This document shows positions 1-5,185 of a stretch of DNA of 7,978 nucleotides, one piece after another. The notes under the pieces were generated by a model that saw nothing but the letters and a program-made list of their open reading frames with translations, ran no database searches and was not told where the DNA came from. The DNA lies in contig JAFWWX010000177.1 in NCBI GenBank assembly GCA_017517985.1, forward strand, positions 1-7,978, read 5' to 3'. Each line of letters opens with the position of its first letter. The first letter of the stretch is position 1. The position numbers and the translations under genes are program-made. The DNA is from Clostridia bacterium. Lineage in GTDB: Bacteria; Bacillota_A; Clostridia; Oscillospirales; CAG-382.

Positions 1-1164
1 CCTTATAGTGATTGGGCAAAATCAGATATTGAAAAAGCAATAGCATTAAATATAATAAATGTCGGTGGAAATTATAATTTCCCTGCTCCTATTACCCGTG
101 AAGAATTTTGCGAGCTTATATACAATTACTGCTATAATGTAGTTAAAGAGGTTGACACAGTTACAGGAGAAAACAAGTTTACTGATACAACAAATTCAAA
201 AATTATCAGATTAAATGCAATGGGAATTATCAACGGAAAATCCGAAACAGAGTTTGCACCTAATGACTTGCTTACCCGTGAGGAAGCTGCCGTTATTCTT
301 AACAGAATGGTAAACAAAACTATTCCTGTACCCGTAACAGAAATGTATTTTAACTTTGATGATGAAGCAAGTATTTCTGATTGGGCTTCTGATTCCATTC
401 AAGTAATGTGCAATATGGGAGTTATGAATGGTGTTGGAGAAAACAAATTTGCTCCACAAGACACATATACAACAGAACAGGCTATCGTAACAATCGTTAG
501 AGTATATGCAGCTCAATCCGCTAATATGGGAATTATCGGCGGAGCTGACGCACCAACAGAAATATATATCGGTGAAGATATTGAGGTTTCTGATTTCTAT
601 ATCGAGGAAGCATTTAAGCATACAAAAAAAGCCGGAGAGCTTGCCGGAACAAAAGAATTTATCTCAATGTATATTTCTGATGATGAAACAAAAACATCTA
701 TTGACAATCTTTCAAAGACAGATTTTGAAAAACCCGTCCAAATGTACTATGTTTCATATAACATTGATAAGGTTGTAGAATACTACAATAAAATGATTGC
801 AGAGGAAAATCCAGACGAAGAAATTGACGTCAAAAAATTCATAGAGCTTAACGGATTTAACCTTTCTGTCTTTGCTACTCAAATAAATGGTCGCTTTGGT
901 GCAAGAACACTTGCTGCTACAACTGTACTTACAAGCAGAGAGGGTTATATTATGCCAAAAGACTTTGAAAATGATTTCGGTATCTACCTGCAGTATGAGG
1001 GCGATTATTCAGCTCTTGTAACATTTAATAAGATTGGTGAGGGGGTTATCGAGGCTCGCATGCAGTTTGTGAGAAACGGTGAAAAAGCAGATATGCTAAT
1101 GTTTATGAGTGAAATTTACGACGCTCTTGGTGAGGAAAGTATAACAATCGGGAAAATTAAATAA
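1..1164 (+). CDS. SLH-domain cell-surface protein, 5' partial
   Basis: The frame is open from base 1 to TAA at 1162-1164, giving 387 residues; the true start and any signal peptide lie left of the window. Three S-layer-homology repeats are visible at about residues 2-45, 58-104 and 116-170, each with an SLH-like pattern of aromatic/Asp start, helix, 'G(I/V)(I/M)NG', 'F.P...(T/I)(R/T)E(E/Q)'. SLH repeats normally bind secondary cell-wall polysaccharide and hold exported proteins on the surface of Gram-positive cells. Residues 177-190 carry a 'GIIGGADAPT' motif resembling one in the beta subunit of Na+-pumping decarboxylases, but there is no membrane domain around it. Residues 194-387 form a C-terminal domain I do not recognise; it is probably the functional part. 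The next gene follows after 20 bases, so the two are likely co-transcribed. SLH assignment is confident; the molecular role is unknown. Confidence 0.85.
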   Translation, partial: PYSDWAKSDIEKAIALNIINVGGNYNFPAPITREEFCELIYNYCYNVVKEVDTVTGENKFTDTTNSKIIRLNAMGIINGKSETEFAPNDLLTREEAAVILNRMVNKTIPVPVTEMYFNFDDEASISDWASDSIQVMCNMGVMNGVGENKFAPQDTYTTEQAIVTIVRVYAAQSANMGIIGGADAPTEIYIGEDIEVSDFYIEEAFKHTKKAGELAGTKEFISMYISDDETKTSIDNLSKTDFEKPVQMYYVSYNIDKVVEYYNKMIAEENPDEEIDVKKFIELNGFNLSVFATQINGRFGARTLAATTVLTSREGYIMPKDFENDFGIYLQYEGDYSALVTFNKIGEGVIEARMQFVRNGEKADMLMFMSEIYDALGEESITIGKIK

Positions 1165-1180
1165 CCTGCAAGGAGGTTAT
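1161..1180 (+). promoter_or_regulatory. Hairpin over stop codon and ribosome binding site
   Basis: ATAACCT (1161-1167) and AGGTTAT (1174-1180) are perfect inverted copies separated by six bases. The left arm contains the TAA stop of the SLH gene and the right arm takes in half of the AGGAGG site of the next gene. If it folds in mRNA it would mask that site until a ribosome finishing the upstream gene opens it, giving translational coupling. The stem is short and AT-rich, so the effect may be weak. Confidence 0.4.
1171..1176 (+). promoter_or_regulatory. Ribosome binding site of the small membrane protein gene
   Basis: A consensus AGGAGG lies eight bases before the ATG at 1185, which fixes that start. 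It partly overlaps the right arm of the hairpin at 1161-1180. Confidence 0.85.
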
Positions 1181-1184
1181 TGAT

Positions 1185-1583
1185 ATGAAAAAGAGATATT
1201 TTATTATACCAATTCTAATAATTTTGATAGTATCAACTGTGCTGCTTATACATAAGAAAGATAAAGGAATAAACTCCCATATCGCCGTTATGTGTTCGGG
1301 AACAGAATATACAGAAGCCGAAAATATAGGATATTTGAAAATTGTATTTGATGATGAAAAAAAATCACCCAAAACCATTATGGTAAAAGACGAAGAATTA
1401 AAAAAAGAACTCTCAAATTCCAATATTGAGGATATAATAGGAGCACAAATTTTCTTGCATTTGCCTAATGATGTTATTAAAGAAAATCATATTGATACAA
1501 ACACGTTTGAGCCAACAAACCTTTTATTAAGCACATCTGAATACGATAAATACTACGAAATTGTAGATGTGTCATACAAATAA
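1185..1583 (+). CDS. Small membrane-anchored extracytoplasmic protein, unknown function
   Basis: This encodes 132 residues. It opens with MKKR, then a hydrophobic stretch at about residues 5-22 rich in Ile/Leu/Val, then HKKDK. This is a typical uncleaved N-terminal anchor with the remainder outside the cell. There is no lipobox Cys after the hydrophobic segment, so it is not an obvious lipoprotein. The exposed part (about residues 28-132) is hydrophilic with alternating beta-like stretches and one Cys (residue 37), and I do not recognise a family. The start is supported by AGGAGG eight bases upstream. It follows the SLH gene by 20 bases and runs straight into the terminator hairpin, so it is the last gene of that unit. 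Its pairing with an SLH protein suggests an envelope role, which is inference only. Confidence 0.7.
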   Translation: MKKRYFIIPILIILIVSTVLLIHKKDKGINSHIAVMCSGTEYTEAENIGYLKIVFDDEKKSPKTIMVKDEELKKELSNSNIEDIIGAQIFLHLPNDVIKENHIDTNTFEPTNLLLSTSEYDKYYEIVDVSYK

Positions 1584-1640
1584 AAAAACAACCGTGATAC
1601 ATGCCGCTTATGATTGCGAACTGTATCACGGTATTTTTTT
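1584..1640. terminator. Bidirectional intrinsic terminator between convergent units
   Basis: ACCGTGATACA (1591-1601) pairs perfectly over 11 bases with TGTATCACGGT (1622-1632) around a 20-base loop. On the right it is followed by ATTTTTTT (1633-1640). On the left an A-run (1582-1588) becomes a U-run in the opposite transcript. It therefore has the form of a Rho-independent terminator for the rightward SLH pair and for the leftward operon. Confidence 0.85.
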
Positions 1641-1722
1641 GCGGTCTATGTCACGCATTAGAGGGCGTTTTTTAAGGTTTTTGGATAAAGAGTATTACCC
1701 CTTTGGGATTTCACTCTAAAAC

Positions 1723-1737
1723 CCCTTATTTTAAGGG
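1723..1737 (-). terminator. Short hairpin at the end of the leftward operon, possible weak terminator
   Basis: CCCTTA and TAAGGG are inverted copies around three bases and cover the stop codon of the cysteine-rich VLP gene. In the leftward transcript the stem is followed by G and four U. This is weaker than the hairpin at 1584-1640, which is the better end point. The stretch from 1641 to 1722 holds no gene I can support. Confidence 0.3.
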
Positions 1738-2117
1738 AATAAATTGCCTTTATTCCGTGACATAAGACGCTGTTTTTGTTTTCGTTCCGCTGCTTGCCGT
1801 CTTGTGATGACTTTTCTGCAATCGGAACAATACTTTGACCTATTACTGTTTGGTATATAATATCTGCCACATATAGAACACAGTTTTGTGTTCGGTGGCT
1901 TCATCAGTTCAATATGCAAATCTTTATCAACAGGCAGTACGGCAACCTTAAACCATTTGCAGATAATATGTGAGTATGTTATAAGCTGGGGACATACGCA
2001 CGGATCGCCGTCGTCAAGCAAAATACAATGGCCGCCGTCGTAGTTGCAACAGAGCTTGCGAACAAGTGCATTTGTACGTCTGCTTTGCTTCGGGGAAAGT
2101 AATATTATTCTGCTCAT
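1731..2117 (-). CDS. Cysteine-rich VLP family protein
   Basis: This encodes 128 residues and matches the cysteine-rich VLP family of Firmicutes mobile elements by pattern. The N-terminal part has CC at 23-24 and further Cys at 31, 40, 42 and 53, around the 'CILLDDGDPC' stretch. The name-giving V-L-P sits at 60-62, followed by D-K-D-L-H. The second half has C80-x2-C83-x13-C97-x2-C100, a likely zinc-binding knuckle. The end (about 103-124) is Arg/Lys/Gln-rich and could touch nucleic acid. Its ATG overlaps the TGA of the 645-aa gene (ATGA), and a GGAG lies eight bases upstream within that gene's last codons, so translation is probably coupled. It is the last gene of the operon. The family usually occurs among conjugation genes of gut ICEs, and its biochemical role is not known to me. 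Confidence 0.85.
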   Translation of the reverse strand: MSRIILLSPKQSRRTNALVRKLCCNYDGGHCILLDDGDPCVCPQLITYSHIICKWFKVAVLPVDKDLHIELMKPPNTKLCSICGRYYIPNSNRSKYCSDCRKVITRRQAAERKQKQRLMSRNKGNLFP

Positions 2118-2206
2118 AGCTCCGGCTCCGATTTATGAGGTGCTTTTGAAGGTTCCTTTTTCTCTCCATGCTCTTTGGCAGAATTTTTTATCTGTTCCCG
2201 GATAGA
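2114..2206 (-). repeat. Shared tail-coding module, diverged copy 6
   Basis: This is the tail of the 645-aa protein: SIREQI, a Lys/Glu/Pro linker and SEPEL. It keeps the layout but has lost the GATTTGGAGGT end. A GGAGCCGGAG stretch before the ATGA overlap provides the ribosome binding site instead. Confidence 0.6.
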
Positions 2207-4051
2207 CGGCTTCGGCGGCTCGTTGTTTATTAAACCGTCAATCTGATTGAAATTCTGCTCCGTGTGCTTTTCTGCATTTGCAAGATAGTTAAAAGGCTCT
2301 CCTGCAAAAGTAATTTCTTTTTTGCATTTGAGCCTTGATAATACACCTGTTTTCAGTTCTGCAAATTCTGCGTAATTTTCCGTAGTGAAAGCTCCGTTTT
2401 CAAGCATTTGCTGTTGAGAAACTACCCAACCGTCGCCATACAGGAACGAATACATCTTGTGATTATCCGATATATGAATAACGGATTTATCTGAATTATC
2501 GTAGTATGAAGGCGCGTCAAACATAAAGTGATAATTTTCATTTGTTCCCAAGTACACTTTATCGTCAGTTCCTACAAGAGCAGTATATCCCTCGTAATTA
2601 CTTATTACAGCGCTCCTGATTCTGATATAGTCAAGAAATTCGGGCACTTCCTTAAATCCCACACTATCACAGTAATACGCCTTTTCTTCACCTTTGCCGT
2701 AAATAACAATAATATCCGATACACTCAAACTATGTCCTTTGAAATCCTGCGGAATATCTATATTAAATCTCTGGAAAAGTTTTTCCAATGTATCAGACGG
2801 CATATATGCTGCAGAATAAATCAAGTCATAATTGTTTTTGTCTGCAAATTCTCCTTTGCTATGCAGCCGTTCCAAACTTTCAAAACGGAAATCTCTTGTA
2901 TCATCACCCGATTTAAGCTGATAAATGAAATACTTAACAGGGATATATTTTTCCTCATACTCTTTGAGTTCAAGAGGAAGAACATCATCATCTGTCTGTC
3001 CTAAATCCGCAAGCATATCCTTGATATAATCGGTGCGTCCGTTATAAAGGCTTTCCGACAATTTCATTGCCATAGCCCCGTCAGAATATTTTGCGGCATA
3101 GTCCATATCGTGAGCAACAAAAAACCTATCAAGTGAATTTGCAAGCTCCATACTGCGCTTAATCTTATCATCAATAAAGCTATCGTCATTCTCAATAGGT
3201 GTTATTCTGCAGAAGTCAGGAATTTGTGCTGTGTTTCCGTCATAGTAGGTTGTATATGGCCCCTGTTCTTTCTCCAAAACGGCACTATCAACCATAATAG
3301 CCTTTCGTTCCTCTGCCTTGTCTTTTCCGTACTGCTCAAAATTGATGTAGTCCTCAATATCATAGAGTAATCTTAAATCAATTCCGTTTTCCTCCATAAC
3401 ATATTTACCGTAATCGTCCCAATCATACATATTATCAACCAAAGTATAACAATCGGTATTTTGAGCAAGATTTATAAGGTTTTCAATGGAATGTATATCG
3501 GCTTCGTCCTCCATAGCAGAAAGAAAGATTTTCATTTCTTCGGAATTGAGATTTTTAAGTAAGTACGCAAGATAGTTGAGTTCGTCAACATTTTCACCTG
3601 TTGCGATATAATCAGCCAAATCACCGTATGAAATAACATAACTTGAAACGGCATATTGTTCAGGCGAGGCATCTTTTGAAAGCCCAATATCATTAAGGAG
3701 CTTTTCAAAACGTTCAGGCTTTGCCGGAAGCAATAACCACTGTTCAGCTTGCGTCTCTTTGTTGTAAATCAACACAGAAAACGGCCCCGTGTCCTGTAAA
3801 AAGTTTTCCCGGTATTCGTCAAGCCTTTTGAAGAAATCTTCATTTTGGGTAGCATACCTTGTTAGAAGGCCTTTCACATTATCAAAATTACCTGAAATAA
3901 TATCATCAGCGATATTTTCCTGTGCTTCCATAACCTCTGTATGCTCCGAATTATATGTACTGCTGTGTTCCCTTAAATGAACATCAATATCAAAGGCTAA
4001 ATCCGTAGCGTCGTCCAACGCCATATCCTGATTTATATTATCTTTTGCCAT
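2114..4051 (-). CDS. Multidomain ArdA-like / YodL / DUF4316-like fusion protein
   Basis: This encodes 645 residues. Visible order: helical module at about 16-88; ArdA-like region at about 89-285, with 'DELNYLAYLL', 'LINLAQNTDCY', 'YGKYVMEE' and 'YINFEQYGKD' patterns; a second copy of the helical module at about 298-369; a YodL-type domain at about 371-476 ('IYQLKSGDDTRDFRFES', 'FKGHSLSVSDI', 'SVGFKEVPEF'); a beta-rich stretch at about 477-575 that I cannot name; and a DUF4316-like end at about 576-613 ('NQIDGLINN'). The basic tail (616-645) begins SIREQI and ends SEPEL, a diverged form of the tail on the other operon proteins. ArdA proteins mimic DNA and block type I restriction enzymes, so an anti-restriction role during transfer is plausible but not shown. 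The YodL domain is named after a Bacillus subtilis protein linked to MreB-dependent cell shape. The ATG is fixed by GGAGGT six bases upstream. Confidence 0.8.
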   Translation of the reverse strand: MAKDNINQDMALDDATDLAFDIDVHLREHSSTYNSEHTEVMEAQENIADDIISGNFDNVKGLLTRYATQNEDFFKRLDEYRENFLQDTGPFSVLIYNKETQAEQWLLLPAKPERFEKLLNDIGLSKDASPEQYAVSSYVISYGDLADYIATGENVDELNYLAYLLKNLNSEEMKIFLSAMEDEADIHSIENLINLAQNTDCYTLVDNMYDWDDYGKYVMEENGIDLRLLYDIEDYINFEQYGKDKAEERKAIMVDSAVLEKEQGPYTTYYDGNTAQIPDFCRITPIENDDSFIDDKIKRSMELANSLDRFFVAHDMDYAAKYSDGAMAMKLSESLYNGRTDYIKDMLADLGQTDDDVLPLELKEYEEKYIPVKYFIYQLKSGDDTRDFRFESLERLHSKGEFADKNNYDLIYSAAYMPSDTLEKLFQRFNIDIPQDFKGHSLSVSDIIVIYGKGEEKAYYCDSVGFKEVPEFLDYIRIRSAVISNYEGYTALVGTDDKVYLGTNENYHFMFDAPSYYDNSDKSVIHISDNHKMYSFLYGDGWVVSQQQMLENGAFTTENYAEFAELKTGVLSRLKCKKEITFAGEPFNYLANAEKHTEQNFNQIDGLINNEPPKPSIREQIKNSAKEHGEKKEPSKAPHKSEPEL

Positions 4052-4053
4052 AA

Positions 4054-4140
4054 TTACACCTCCAAATCGTTATTTTTACTCTTTGCAGGTTTCTTTTGAG
4101 TAGAAATATTTTTATTATCGGAAAGCTGCTTTTTTATTGA
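4054..4140 (-). repeat. Shared tail-coding module, copy 5
   Basis: This is the tail of the 173-aa protein, with GATTTGGAGGT at 4058-4068 and A-AAA-AAG in frame at 4129-4135. It is closest to copy 4, as expected for the paralogous pair (both have SIKKQLSD). Confidence 0.8.
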
Positions 4141-4575
4141 CGGTTTAGGCTCAAGCTCTATTGACTTATCACGGAATATGTCAAGATAGTTTTTTACATT
4201 TTCTTTCAATATTTCGTAATGCCTTTCTTTTGGTGCAGCCGCATACCATTCCGTTTTTCCGTCGTAAGCCCATATATGAGGCGCAACACCCTCTTTGAAA
4301 TTAGGATTGCCCGGAACAGGAAGCCTGCCCCAAACATCAAAAAACTGTATTGCGTGCTTATCTACAACGCCGTCTTTTCTGTTAATAACGGTTATTCGCA
4401 GTACATCATAGTTTCTGCTCACGCCGCTATCGTCAATCTGGCATTTTATTTTCAAATCACTGTCAAGTTCACCGTAGCACACGCCGGAGATATATTTTGT
4501 GTTTGAAAACATATCATCATTACCGAAAATCTTTCGCAATTCATTTTCAAGAAAATTGTTAGTTGACATTGCCAT
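4054..4575 (-). CDS. Unknown ICE accessory protein, paralogue of the upstream neighbour
   Basis: This encodes 173 residues and is clearly homologous along its whole length to the 170-aa protein of the gene just upstream (4578-5090). Shared blocks are 'NTKY', 'CYGELD', 'GVS..(Y/F)D.LR', 'INR.(D/E)G', 'VPGN.N...GV(A/S)PH(I/L)W' and a helical 'ILKE/ILRE...V' segment. Residues 1-140 look like one compact alpha/beta domain. From S146 the protein changes to the shared basic tail (SIKKQL...NNDLEV). I recall similar proteins in Firmicutes ICEs but cannot name a family. The first ATG at 4575 is chosen over the one at 4569 because GGAGGT (4582-4587) lies six bases before it. It starts two bases after the upstream stop, and its own tail carries the ribosome binding site for the 645-aa gene. 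Confidence 0.8.
   Translation of the reverse strand: MAMSTNNFLENELRKIFGNDDMFSNTKYISGVCYGELDSDLKIKCQIDDSGVSRNYDVLRITVINRKDGVVDKHAIQFFDVWGRLPVPGNPNFKEGVAPHIWAYDGKTEWYAAAPKERHYEILKENVKNYLDIFRDKSIELEPKPSIKKQLSDNKNISTQKKPAKSKNNDLEV
4058..4063 (-). promoter_or_regulatory. Ribosome binding site inside the DLEV codons, for the 645-aa gene
   Basis: GGAGGT within the last codons of the 173-aa gene lies six bases before the ATG at 4051. Confidence 0.85.
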
Positions 4576-4577
4576 AA

Positions 4578-4661
4578 TTAAACCTCCAAATCGTTTTGTT
4601 TACTTTTTGCAATCTTTTTTGGTTGCGTTTCTTTTTTATCGGAAAGCTGTTTTTTTATAGA
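4578..4661 (-). repeat. Shared tail-coding module, copy 4
   Basis: This is the tail of the 170-aa protein and the shortest linker. The common GATTTGGAGGT lies at 4582-4592, with a seven-base A-run in the SIKKQL codons (4650-4656). Confidence 0.8.
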
Positions 4662-5090
4662 TTGCTTTTTTTCCTTTTCCACCGAAAAATCCTTAAATAC
4701 ACTTGCATATTCTTTGACACTTTCTCTTAAAATGTCAAAATCCTTTGTTGTGGGCTGGTACAAATACCAAGCCAATTTTTCATCACTTATCCATAAATGC
4801 GGAGAAACACCGTCACGGGAATTGGTATTGCCCGGAACAAACTTTTTACCCCAAATTTCATTAAATCTGATAACTGTTGCGTCAATTTCACCCTCTGTAC
4901 GATTTATAAGTTCCAATCTCAAAGCGTCAAAATGACTGCTTACACCCATAGAAACAAATCGTGCTTTCATACGGATATTTTCGTCAAGCTCACCGTAACA
5001 ATTTCTGCCTACATACTTTGTGTTATTCAGAATTAAATCATCACCGAATATTTTTTTTAGTTCTTTTTCAAAAGTCGTAGCAATCATCAT
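4578..5090 (-). CDS. Unknown ICE accessory protein, paralogue of the downstream neighbour
   Basis: This encodes 170 residues, the upstream member of a tandem paralogous pair. The conserved core includes 'F.(K/N)EL(K/R)KIFG' at the N-terminus, 'NTKYVGRNCYGELD' (23-36), 'GVSSHFDALRLELINR' (49-64), 'VPGNTNSRDGVSPHLW' (85-100) and 'DILRESVKEY' (119-128). The body ends near residue 140 and is followed by the shared tail (144-170: SIKKQL, Lys-rich linker, NDLEV). No catalytic motif, metal site or membrane segment is visible, so it is probably a small cytoplasmic protein. The start has two adjacent ATG codons (5088-5090 and 5085-5087); the first is six bases from GGAGGT and is preferred. It begins two bases after the stop of the 536-aa gene. 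Function is unknown; context suggests a role in element transfer or establishment. Confidence 0.8.
   Translation of the reverse strand: MMIATTFEKELKKIFGDDLILNNTKYVGRNCYGELDENIRMKARFVSMGVSSHFDALRLELINRTEGEIDATVIRFNEIWGKKFVPGNTNSRDGVSPHLWISDEKLAWYLYQPTTKDFDILRESVKEYASVFKDFSVEKEKKQSIKKQLSDKKETQPKKIAKSKQNDLEV
4582..4587 (-). promoter_or_regulatory. Ribosome binding site inside the DLEV codons, for the 173-aa gene
   Basis: GGAGGT within the last codons of the 170-aa gene lies six bases before the ATG at 4575. Confidence 0.85.
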
Positions 5091-5092
5091 AA

Positions 5093-5185
5093 TTAAACCT
5101 CCAAATCATTCTTTTTATTTTTTGTCGGAGATGCCGGAACGTCAGCAGTCTTGCCTTTGTTTTCTTCAAGCTGCTTTTTTATGGA
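5093..5185 (-). repeat. Shared tail-coding module, copy 3
   Basis: This is the tail of the 536-aa protein, with the common GATTTGGAGGT at 5097-5107 and A-AAA-AAG in frame at 5174-5180. Confidence 0.8.

Noticed and set aside
132..621. Open frames on the - strand of the SLH gene
   Set aside because: They lie opposite a clear SLH coding frame, lack ribosome binding sites and give Ser/Ile-rich translations with no family pattern.
1641..1722. GTTTTAGAG-containing stretch (- strand) resembling the start of some CRISPR repeats, with two AAGGGGT copies
   Set aside because: It occurs once, with no spacer-repeat pattern and no cas gene nearby. The resemblance is short and probably chance.
1658..1870. 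A 70-codon - strand frame over the end of the cysteine-rich VLP gene and its flank
   Set aside because: It overlaps the well-supported VLP frame, has no ribosome binding site and runs into the intergenic stretch; no recognisable protein.
2528..3004. Long + strand frame opposite the YodL region
   Set aside because: It is the antisense shadow of the 645-aa gene; Cys/Ile/Phe-rich composition is typical of such shadows and there is no start signal.
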